A DNA stretch of 64,000 nt, taken from positions 70,454,997 to 70,518,996 of the forward strand of contig OY726567.1 in the NCBI GenBank assembly GCA_963383645.1, written 5' to 3'. Within the stretch, counting starts at the first letter, position 1. Every line of letters begins with the position of its first letter. Shown here piece by piece: positions 10,301 to 22,533 of this stretch. The notes below the pieces were generated by a model. That model did no database searches, was not told the origin of the DNA, and was given only the letters and a program-made list of their open reading frames with translations. The position numbers and the translations under genes are program-made. This DNA is from Muscardinus avellanarius. Taxonomy: Eukaryota > Chordata > Mammalia > Rodentia > Gliridae.

Positions 10301-13300
10301 GCCAGAAATGAAGAGACTAGAGATGCCGACTGGAGAAGTGCAGAACACGAGAGGTATTTTGGGGCACGAGGATGAGAGGCCTCGGGGAGTTTTGCCCTCA
10401 GTGCCCTCCCGTGACCCCTCTGGAGACACGGGTATGACAGCTGTGTTGGGCGGCGGCACCGTTCCTATCCCCAACAGGGCTGCGGGAGCCCAGGGGACCC
10501 TCCAGGGCCAGCAGCTGCCCTGCTCTTCCTCGTGGGGCCCAGGCCCAGCTCCCCACTTGGCCCCAGGAGCAGACACCGGTGGCTGAGCTGGGACCCCTGC
10601 TAGGGAGCAGACGGGGCCCTCCCGAGATGGCGCTGCCCCCTGGGTGACCCACGAGCGCGTCCCACCTTCCCGTCCTCGTGGTAGATGAAGATATTGCGGG
10701 TGCTGTTGTCTTTCAGATAGGTGACCTGCAGGCCATGGGGGTGGCCGATCTTGGCCGGCTGGAAGGTGGCGTTCAGGTGTTCGATCTTCATGATGGCCTT
10801 GGGCTCCTTGGCCTGCGGAACACGGCTGGGTCTGAGCACCGGGCAGGGCCACTGTCCCGGGGAGGGTGGGCTGCTGTGTATCTGCCGGGCTGTGTGACCT
10901 CACATAAGCTCCTCCGGCTCTCTGAGCCTCAGCCTCCTGGCCCTAAATAAAAGCCGACCTCCCTGGGGATGACGAGGACTAAGGGACAGTATGCAGGGGG
11001 TACCTGTTACCTGGGCAGGCCTCTCCCTGGGCCTTCCAGCAGGCCTGTGCGCCACGCCTTCTGCCCTTCCTCCCTTCCCCACCTCCTCAGGGGAAGCTGG
11101 TTGCTTCCCCTGATTCTTTTCTCCCTTGGCACTGGGGTGTGCAGACAGCCATGCCGGTGCCCTCTGGTAGGGGTGACCAGTGGGTGGCCAGGCGGCAGCT
11201 GCTCCCTGCCCCTGAGCCCTGAACCCCAGCCCAGCTCCAGCCGCTGGCCATTCCTAAGCACCGAGGAGCGGGCACCTCACTGAGACCCCACTGTGCTAGC
11301 CGTTGCCCTTGCCCTGCCCAGGACCACTGTCTCCCAGGCCACCCCCAGCGATGGGGGTCTTTTTGGGGTTCTGGCAGCTCTGGGGGGGCCGCTTGAGCAG
11401 GCTTTCTTCCTTTCTGCTCCCCACAGCTGTGCTGAAGTCAGAGGTGCTGCCCTACAGCCCACACTCCGGAAAAGATGGGTCCCCGGCCTGCAGCTCATCC
11501 AGGCAGGATCCCTGCCGAGGCTGAGCCGGCCTGGGCAGGGTGGGGCGGGGCTGCCTGCTGTTTCCCAGAACCCTGCACGGCATTGGCACATGGCAGGCTC
11601 TCGAGGAACAGCAGGCACGGGTGGCCAGGCATTTCCTTGGGGGCCCCTGGGTACCAAGGTGCGAGGCGCTACATGGACCCACGGGGCAGTTCCCTCTTGA
11701 TGCTAAGGGCCCCTGAGAAAGGGCCGCAAGGCAGAGCCTTGTGTGACCCCAGAGAGGCTGCTGGACATCTCTGAGCCTGATACCCTGGACACAAGGTGGA
11801 CTAGAGCTCTATTTTCTCAGACAGGAGCAGCAGAGCACACCTAACCCTCCCATCTGTCTGCTGCTACCCCAAAAGGCGGGGGCCACCTCCCTCGGCCCTA
11901 AACCTGCTCCAGGAGAGCCTGAAAGTTCTCACCTGGAGCTTTGGCCTCTCTGGCCGCCCCCACTGCCTGAGGAACCGGGAGGCAGGGCCGGGCCTAGCGT
12001 GACCCCAACACCCATGTGTGGAGCCTCTGTCCCTGTCTCCCATGGTTCAGGGAGTTCTCACCATGGGAGGATGCATCCCCGGCATCGCCCGACCAGGCCT
12101 GGCTCCCAGGAGGCCCAGGGGAGTGACAGCGGTCAGGGTGGAGGTGGAGACAGTGTGTGCCATTGTGTGGGCGTGTGTGGGTGTGATAGCTCCAAAAGGG
12201 CGTGTCTCAGCCAGGCATGGTGGCGCATGCTTGTAATCCCAGCATTTGGGAGGCCGAGACAGAAGGATCGCGATTCACAGATGGCCTCAGATACTTAGTG
12301 AGGTCTTTGCAACTCAGTGAGACCCTGTTTCAAAATAAAGAATAAACATAGGGCTGGGGGTGTAGCTCAGAGGTAGAATGCCCCTGGGTTCCATCCCCAG
12401 TACTGCAAAAAAAAAAAAAAAGGTGTGCTTCTTTGCATGTGTGTCCTCCCAGGGTCTGTCCTTGGTGGTGTGGCCCCATGGGGGTGTCCTCTTGGGGATG
12501 TCCCCATGGCTGGGGCTCTGGGAATCTTCCTTGTCTCATCCCTGCGGGTCCCTAGGGCGGGAGCCGAGGACACTGCCTCTGGACAGGCACCTACCACATC
12601 CCAGGGCCCACTCACGTCATTTTTGTTGAAATATTTCAGGGCCCCCTCTCGTTCCGTCAGCACAAATTTTCGGCTTAAAAACTGCCCATTGTCCCGGCCA
12701 CGCTTCCAGAGAAAGCCCTCACGGTACCCTGCGGGAGGGAGAGAGGAATCATGGCGTTAGAGGTCAAGGGCACACCAGGCCCTGAACTAAACCCAGCCTG
12801 AGGTGGGGGACGGTGAGAGGGACTGCAGCCGGCTGGCCTCGTCGGGGATCCTGTGCCACTCTGGGTGCAGGGGAGGAGCCCGGTGTGGGGCTGGGCCAGG
12901 TGCCCACACTGCCCAGGACACAGGCCCCTCCCTCCCCGCAGGCCGCTTTCCCAGATACCTTGCACCAGGAGGGAGAGCAGTGCTGTGACCCAAGCAGTCA
13001 CACACAGAGACGCCCCCGTGGCCACCTGTGCTGAGGGTAACGGCCCCAGCAACACACCTGGGCACGTTGCCTGGGCGACAGCAGGACCCTGCAAAGGTGG
13101 CTGAGGACCAAGAGATGGGATGTGTCCTGAACCACCAGGCGGTCCAAGGTCTTCTCAAGGAGGCAGAGGACGGAGGTGAGGACAGATGGGAGATGGGATG
13201 GAAACCAGTGTAGCAGCGCCAAGAGACACCGGGGCCGCAAGGGGAATTCTTCCCAGAGCACCCGGGACCCGCCCTGCCCACCGGCCTCAGCCCCTGGAGG

Positions 13301-16001
13301 CCCACTTTGTAGCTCTGACCCCCTAGAATTTAATAGAAGACATGAAATAGGAGGAAGACCGTCTTGAGGTCAGCCTCAGCAAGCAGAGACTCTCACCAAC
13401 CTAGTGAGAACCTGTTTAAAAAACAAATAGCTGAGCTTGGTGGCTCACGCTTGTAATTCCAGTGCTTGGGAAACTAACACAGGAAGGGTCATGGTTTGCG
13501 GCCAGCCCCAGCAACTTAGTGAGGCCCTCTGCAACTTAGTGAGACCCTGTTTCAAAAATAAAGAATAAAATAGGGCTGGGGGTGTAGCTTAAAGGTTGAA
13601 TGCCCCTGGGTTCCACCCCCAGCACCACAATAAATAAATAAACAAATAAATAAACAAACAAACAAACAAACAAACAAAAGAAAATAAAATTAAAAGGGTT
13701 GGGGTATAGCTCAGAGGTAGAATGCCCCTGGGTACCATACACACACAGAAGGAAAGAAAAAGAAAGGAAAAGAAAGGAAGAAAGAAGGAAAGAAAAAAGA
13801 GGAAGAAAGAAGGAAGGAAGAAAAAGCAAGCAAGCTATGATAAATGACTCCTGCACCACTCAGAGGGAATTTTCTAGCCCCAAAGCACCCTCATGTCCCT
13901 CCCCACACTACTCGGCCTCACATTCTGTCTATCCACCCACCATCTATCCACCTCATCCGTCCATCCATCCATCCATCCATCCATCCATCCATCCATCCCA
14001 TATCATCAACCCCATCCATCCACCCATATCCATTCCTTTTGCTTGTTCTGGAACTTGATGGAAGCAGGCTGCGTCGTGCCCACAGGTGTTCCCTGGAGGC
14101 ACACCTGAGCTGCTGTGCCCATCGGGGTTCTTCGGTGAGTCTCCGTGCTCCCGTGCCTCCCACATGCTGATGGCGTGCTCCCAGTTCCTGGCTGTTGCGG
14201 GCCCTGCTGTGAGGCAGGCACAGGTCCTCCCAGGACACCCAGCCCCAGTGCTCCTGGGTGTCTTCCGTGGGTAGAACGCTGGGGGTTCCTGGGCTTCTAC
14301 ATCTGCTCTTTGGTGGATTTCAGAGCTGCTTTCTTTGAGGGTCTTGTCGCCCCTGTGGTCTGGGAGTCCCCTTTTGCCTGGACGTAGGGAGGCTGGCAGC
14401 ACTAGTGTGGGCAGAGCAGCCCTGCACGTCATGGTCACCATCCAGCAGCCACAGAGTCGGACCCCAACAGCCAGGGTTGGCTCATGTTTCCTATACCATT
14501 TGGCCCTGACCACCAGCCCCGCCCTCCCTACTGCCATGTCCCCGAGCTGCCCAGCAGCTCCGTCCCAGACACCAGAGACAAGGGGCTATTTTATTTGCTT
14601 GCTGAGACAGGCAGCCATAAAAAGGAAGCAGCCTGGCGTCAGGAGGGAGCAGCCGGCGCCATCAGCCTGTCTTAGGATGGCGCCAGCCAAGGCCTGCTCC
14701 CTTCCCCAGCAATCTAAGGGATGCTGTGAGAATCTCTGAAACCCTGTGGCACTAGTAGGCAAGTCCCTTCCCACTTCCCTGTGGTACTGGGGATGGAACC
14801 CAGGGGCATTCTACTTCTGAGCTATACCCCAGCTTTATTTTTATTTTATTTCAGTATTAGGGATTGAACCCAGGGGCATTCTACCTCCAAGCTGTACCCT
14901 CAGCCCTATTTTTTACTCTTTATTTGGAAACAGGGACTCACTAAGTTGCAGAGGTCCTCACAAGTTGCTGAGGCTGGCCGCAAACCTGAGATCCTCCGGT
15001 CTCAGCCTCCCAAGTACTGGGATTACAGGTGTGTTTCACTGTGCCCAGCTAATAGGCAAATCCCTCATGTACTCTGGGACAGGGCCACCAACATGTCTTC
15101 TGAGCACAAGCAGGGCCCACTGCGAATGTTTGTTGATAAGATGTGCAAGCACCTAGCCCGCGAGGCCGAAGCTCCAGGTGGCCTTCCTTTAGGGCCGGGC
15201 CCAGCCTCTCTACCCTGGTGGCTGAGTGGGCTGCGCCTCTGCTGCAGGCCTGGAGCAACAACATCTGCATGAGAACACCTCCTGTACACGCAGGTGACTT
15301 TACACACACCACTTTACTCATTTCCAGAACGTCTGGAGCACATCCGATTGCAAAATAACTCAGGGACGAAAAGCCTGGGCTCGGAGCTGTGAAGGGGCTG
15401 ATGCGCAGATGCCTACCAGAGAGCTGGGAGATGCCCTCTCGCCCTGCCATTCCCATGATGCCCAGCAGGTGGCAGCAGCGCCTCAGGAAGCCGGCGCCGG
15501 CGGGGTGGGCGTGGCCTCCGGGGCCCGCGGACCCGCAGCCCTTCGGGGCTGCAAAGGGCTCGGCGCAGAGGCGGCTGCGTGGATGCCGGGTCCAGGCGCA
15601 CGCGTGCGGCTGCAGGGCAGGGGACACGCTGGGACCCTGTCTGGCTCTCTCAACGACAGGCCGCCGGGAGGCCTGATATAGCACAAGACGGCAGTGCCAG
15701 GGTGTTAGGGTGTTCTTGGCAGGGTCCCTGGTTTGGCCCTGCGCCTGATTCTAAACTCCCTTAGAGGCTCTGCTTCCTTCTATGCGACATAAGAATGTGG
15801 TCAGCCCAGGACTGAATGGCTCTGCCCGGGCCCTAACCAGCCTGGCTGGACGATACCAGCCTGCCCTGGCCCAGGCCCTCCACCTAGCAACACCCTGCCC
15901 TGTCCACCCCACACTCCGGCTCCAAGTTGCTTCCAGGGGGCCAGAGTGATTGTCTTCTCTGGAAGGATTGGCCAGCCTGGGGCACAGGCTGTCAGCTCAT
16001 T

Positions 16002-16035
<34 letters not shown>

Positions 16036-16818
16036 ATGTGTGTGTGTGTGCATGTGTGTGTGTTGTGTGTGGTACGGGGGATGGAACCCAGGAGCATTCT
16101 ACCTCTGAGCTACATCCCCAGCCATTTTAACTTTTTATTTTGAAGCAGGGTCTCACTCAGTTCTCTTGAGGGTCTCATTTAAGTTGCTGAGGCTGGCCTC
16201 CAGCTTGCAATCTTTCTGTCTCAGCCTCCCAAGTACTGGGATTATAAGAGTGTGCCACTGAGCCTGGCCGCCACTCAGCATTAATTGAATACCTACTACA
16301 TGCTGAGCCCAGCACTGCCTGGGTTGAGTGGGGAAGGTCTTCAAAAGCCCTAAGGACTGTCCTCTGCACCCCATTCCACTGTGCTCTGATGAGGAAAACC
16401 AACCCAGACTCAAGCAGCCCTCTGGGTGTTGGCAAAAATACAGAGACGTCTCCTGCAGCCCTGGGGAGGCGAAGAGCAAAGGGCACATTGCTGTAGAAGC
16501 TAGGCTGGCAGATTTTTTTTTTTTTTAATAGCACTGGTTATTAAACTAAAGAGCATTCTACCTCTGAGCTACACCCTATCCCTTTAAAAAAAATTTTTTT
16601 TTCAGGTCGATCTGGGGATGGAACCCAGGAGCATTCGGCCTCCAAGACTCATCCCCAGCCCTATTTTTTATTCTTTATTTTGAAACAGGGTCTCACTGAG
16701 TTGCAGAGGGCCTCACTAAGTAGCTGAGGCTGTCTGTGAACCGCCATCCTCCGGTCTCAGCCTCCTGAATGCTGGGGTTACAAGCGTGCACCACCAGGCC
16801 TGGCTCCCTTTTTGTTTT

Positions 16819-16857
<39 letters not shown>

Positions 16858-17265
16858 TTGGTACTGGGGGTGGAACCCAGAGGCTTTCTACGTCCAGGCT
16901 ATACTCCCAGACCTTTTTTATATTTTACTTGGAAACAGGGTCTCACTTAGTTGCTGGAAGCCTCACTGAGTAGCTGAGGCTGGCTTTGAACCCGTGTGAT
17001 CCTCCTGTCTCCGCCTCCCAAGCGTGGGGATTACAAGCATGCACCACCATGCTCGGTTGTTTTTTATTTTAAAACAGAGTCACGCGCCAGGCGTGGTGGC
17101 GCACGCTTGTAATCCCCGCGCTTGGGAGGCAGAGACAGGAGGATCGTGCAGGTTTGAAGCCAGCTGCACTGCCTTAAGAGACCCTGTTTCCAAACAAAAA
17201 AGTATAAAAATAGGTCTGGGAGTGTAGCCCGGAGGTAGAAGGGTTTCCAGGAACCCCAGTACCAC

Positions 17266-17299
<34 letters not shown>

Positions 17300-20200
17300 C
17301 ACAAAAAAACAGAATCACTCTAAGTTGCCACGGCTGGCCTCAAGCCTTCGATCCTGTCTCAGCCTCCCAGGTACTGGGATTACAAACTTCATGTGGCTTC
17401 TTATACAGTTAAACACCTGCTTCTATGTAACCCAGAGAGAAGTGGAAATCCGGGAGAAATTATTCTGACACCCGCGCCGTGGCTTGTACACTAATGTTTT
17501 TCAATCAGTATAGACTGGAGATGACCTGATGTCCCTTAGTTGGGGACAAACTGTGGTGCCCCATGCCATGCCATGGAGAACACACGGCAGCTAAGGGGGG
17601 GAGGTCGGGTCCTGACAGGACCTCCGTGAGCGTCCCCTCCGCCCCGGCGAGCCGGCCGCAGGCGTAGGCGGCTCTTCTACCTGAGGACCCGCAGGATAAG
17701 CGCTGGGGCAGAGGCGGGATAGTGGATGCAGATGGCGGGGGAGGGCACTGCAGAATTTTTGGGTGATGTTATAGTTCTGTATCTTGCATTTTGCCGCAGC
17801 TCTGAGAACCGTCCTCTAAATAGGATATGCAAAGTATATGTAAATTATGCCGCATGTACATAAATTGAACTTTAAAAAAAAATCAGGGCAGGGAACCGCA
17901 TGGCCTGGCTCTGAGGGTGACAGCAAGGTGTGCTGGGGGTGGGGCAGGCTGGGGGTTCTGTGCCCAGAGACCCTCCAGGGGGGGAGAGGGGTCCCCATAC
18001 CGTCTGGCACCTCCTGATGGGTGCTGCCTTATAGAGGGATGGGAAAAGAGTTCAGACCAGGAGAAGCCTCAGAAAAACCACCATCACTCAACCCCGGCTG
18101 CACCTCAGGCCCCGGCTGCACCCCAGGCCCCGACCCGGGTTTCTGGGCTTTTGAGATGCTGAACTCATGAGACGAACTCATGAGGGGGCAACTCCAGGCC
18201 TAATGGAGCCTGGCGCAGACACAGCTGTGAACCTGCCCGCGGCTCTGCCCCGCCCCACCCCGGGCCACCCGGGCTCTGTCCCAAGCTCTCCAGGCTCTTC
18301 CAGGCCACCACCTAGGCGGAACCTCTGCAACCCTTCTCCATCAGCAGAGGAGGTTAAGGGCCAGCACCCACGCCCTGCAGAAGATTCTCTCTGCCCACCT
18401 GCTGGGGCTTCCTGGTGAAAACTAAACTCCAGGCCGGGGTGGGGGGACAGGGGCCCTGGGGCCGCGGGAGGGCAGAGACCTCAGGGTTGCACGTCCTGAG
18501 CTGGCTTTAAATGCAGGACCAGTCCACATGTGTGGCCCCTACTCCGCCCTGCGCCCAAGGAATCCAGGGCCCAGAGACACTGCCTGGTTCCCCAGGGCTG
18601 CACAGCCAGAGACGGGTCCATCAGCAGCTGGCTCCCAGACCCTGCTGCCGCTGCTTCCTGGATGTGACTCCTCAGCTTCCTTGTGTGTCAAACAGGCAGG
18701 GTTTAGGTGAAGATTAAACAGGCTGGACAGTCCCCGTGAGCCAGCGGGGGCCCTGCGCTTATGGCTGCACCCAGTGTAGCTTGGACATAGGACCCGAAGT
18801 TGCGTCAACGCGCATTACCAGCAGGAACGGTGGCTGCGGCTCCTGGGGTGAGGCCAGAGAGCAGGCTGGGGGCTCCCTGGCCCAGGTCCACCAGCTCTCT
18901 CCGGCTGCACTCCACACGGCAGGACACGCCCCAGGCCTAGAGGGCTCCTGGTGCTCCTGGGCAGGCAGGCCGACCTCCACACTGTCACACCGCCTCAAGC
19001 TGGTTGTGTGGCAGTCACCTTGGGATTGCCTGAGCAGAGCAACAGGGGCTCCCCTCCTGGATTAGCCAGGAGCACCTTCCGCACTGCACAGACCCCAGAC
19101 CCCAAGAACCACACACCAGGGAATGAGCCCCAGCCCCAGGCAGAAAATGCTGCCAGGAAGAGAGGTGAAAGGCCCAGCAAGGGTCCTGCCCCGGGAGGGA
19201 CAGTCAGGCCGCCCCAGCCACCTGCCATGGAAGCCCACTAACACCACCACTGGGAGGGACTTCACCTCCACCAGGGCGTTGGGGTGGGGTAGCAGCCTCA
19301 GGATGTCCCTGCCTGGTACAACCAGGCGTCCTAGAAGCCCCCCCCCCACCCTCGAGGGAGGAAGGATAAAGAGGCGGCAGGCAGGCCGATCCCCCAGAGG
19401 CCCAGACTGAGCCCTGGGCAGGAAGCCGGCTCTGTGGTGAACGCGGTCTGGCCCCTGGACAACACAGGGCATTGTCTGCGCCCCTGTGAAAGGCCATCAT
19501 TGAGGCTGGGGCGGAGGCTGGGGCAGCTGCCACAGAGTCACCCCGGGCAGGGGCCTGGGAGGGGCAGGTGCGAGGACACCACAGTGCTGAACCTCGGGAA
19601 CCCTGGGGAAGGGCTTAGGCTCCTCCACAGGCCCACGGCCTTGGCCAAGGGTGGGAGCACTGCTACTATGGGCTCTGCACCCCCACACACCTCACTGGTG
19701 GGCCCAAGGCACCAACAGATAATAGCTAGCCAGGCATGCTGACACATGTCTGTACTCCCAGCCCTTGGGAGGCCGCGACATGAGGATCACAGGTTCAAGG
19801 ACAGCCTCAGCAACATAGCAAAACTCTTAGCAACCTAGCAAGATCCTGCTTCAAAATAATGTTTAAAAAGGGCTGGGGCCGGGCGTGGTGGCGCACGCTT
19901 GTAATCCCCGCGCTTGGGAGGCAGGGACAGGAGGATCGAGCAGGTTCGAAGCCAGCTTCGTTGGCTTAAGAGACCCTGTTTTCAAATAAAAATATAAAAA
20001 ATAGGTCTAAGAGTGTAGCCTGGAGGAGGGTTTCCAGGAACCCCAGTACCACCAAAAAAAAAAAAAAAGGGCTGGGAAAAGCCAGGCGTGGTGGCACATG
20101 CTTGTAATCCTAGCATTTGGGAGGCTGAGACAGGAGGATTGTGCAGGTTCTAAGTCAGCCTCAGCTACTTAGTGAGGCCCTCTGCAACTCAGTGAGACCC

Positions 20201-21501
20201 GGTTTCAAAATAAAGAATAAAAAGTAGGGCTGAGGATGTCGCTTGCAGGTAGAATGCCCCTGAGTTCCATCCCCAGTACTCCCCCACCAAAAAAAAGTGC
20301 CGCGCTGGCTTACGAGACCCTGTTTCAAAATATAAAAAAAAATAGGTCTGGGAGTGTAGCCCGGAGGTAGATGGGCTTCCAGGAACCCCAGTACCACCAA
20401 AAAAAAAAAAAAAAAAAAAAGACTGAAAAATAGGGCTGGGGGTGTAACTCGGAGGCAAATGCCCCTGAGTTCCAACCCCAGCACCTGAAAAAATAAAAAA
20501 TAAAAAATAAATAAATAAGTAAAACAAGCCAGGTGTGGCGGTGCATGCTTGTAATCCCAGCATTTGGGAGGCTGAGACAGGAGGATCCTGGTTCGCAGCC
20601 AGCCTCAGCTACTTAGTGAAGCCCTTTGCACCTCAGTGAGATCCTGTTTCAAAATAAAGAATAAGCTGGACGTGGTGGTGCACGCTTGTAATCCCCATGC
20701 TTGGGAGGTAGAGACAGGAGGATTGCGCAGGTTCGAAGCCAGTGTCACTGGCTTTTAAGAGACTGTTTCCAAATAAAAATATAAAAATAGGTCTGGGAGC
20801 ATAGCCCAGAGGTAGAAGGGTTTTCAGGAACCCTAGTATCACCAAAAAAAAAAAAGAAGAAGAAGAAGAAGAAGAAGAAGAAGAAGAAGAAGAAGAAGAA
20901 GAAGAAGAAGAAGGAGAAAAAAATAGGGCTGAGGATGTAGCCCAGAGGTAGAATGCCCCTGGGTTCCATTCCCCAGTACCACAATAAACAAACAAACAAA
21001 TAAATAAAATAAATAGGGCTGGAAGCCGGGCTAACACTTGGGAATGAGCACGGCACCAAGGAGACTTTGCAGGCTTCAGACCCCACCTCTGCCCACTGCC
21101 CCCTGGGTACCCCTGCCCCCAGGCAGCCTGGGCCATGGAAGGGGTGGCCTCATTTCCAAACACCTTCAAGCCCCAGGACCTGCCTCCCCTCCCCCACCCT
21201 GCACCATGCTGGTCTCCCCAAAGACAGCTCATTCCCCAGCCCCACTCTGAGGGAGGGCCTGCTGGGGGGATGCCCTCTAGGGTACAAGAACCAGATGCCC
21301 CAGGAGTGCCGGTGACGACACAGGCCAAGGGCCTGCTGCCTGGAATGGCCGCTTAGTCTCCGGCTCCAGAGGGATCTTGTCAAGGAAAGAGCCCAGATGG
21401 GAACCCGGGGTGCAGGTGACAAGGATGCGAAGTCAGTGGGAGCTGGGGTACCAGGAGACCCCACTGTCTGGCACCCCATCCCCAGCACAAGCCAGCCCTG
21501 G

Positions 21502-21550
<49 letters not shown>

Positions 21551-22483
21551 CTCAGGACTGAACCCAGGGGCATTCTACCTCCGAGCTACACCTCCAGCCC
21601 TATTTTATTTTTATTTTTATTTTTATTTTATTTTATTTTTTGGTGGTACTGGGGTTCCTGGAAGCCTTTCTACCCCCGGGCTACACTCCCAGACCTATTT
21701 TTACATTTTATATTTGGAAACAGGGTCTCCTAAGCCAGCGCGCGCGGCTGGCTTCGAACCTGCGCGATCCTCCTGTCTCTGCCTCCCAAGCGCGGGGATT
21801 ACAAGCGTGCGCCACCACGCCCGGCTTTATTTTTATTTTGAAACAGGGTCTCACTAAGCTGCAGAGGGTCTCACTAAGTAGCTGAGGCTGGCCGCGAACC
21901 TGTGATCCTCCCATCTCAGCCTTCCAAGTACTGGGATCACAGGCAGGCGCCAGCAGATCCGGCTGACTTCTTTTGAACCAATTTTAGACTTAAGTTTGCA
22001 AAAATAGCACATGCTATAACATGGTTAAATGCGGTGCTGTGACAGAAGCCAAATGAAGGAGACTACACATCACGTGATTCCATTAATGTACGAAGTCCAG
22101 AGCAAGAGATCTGCGGGGAGGGACTGAGAGCAGATGTGGCTGCCAGGGGCTGGAGGAGGGTGGGGTGAGTGTCCTGGGCTGGGGTCTCCCGGAGAGTGGT
22201 AAAGTTGTTCCAAAACCGCCCAGGTGGCTGCACACTCTGGGTGAATGGGGACTGATGTGGCAGGACACTGAGATGGGTGAGCCGGGCGTGGCGGTACACA
22301 CTTGTGATCCCAGTTCTTGGGAGGCTGAGACAGGAAAGTTGTGAGTTCAAGGCCAGCCTCGGCTACTTAGTGAGGTCCTCTGCAACTTAGACCCTGTTTC
22401 AAAATAAAGAATAAAAAAATAGGGATGAGAGTGTAGCTTGGAGGTAGAATGGCCTTGGCTCCAATTCCTAGTACCACCCCCCA

Positions 22484-22533
<50 letters not shown>

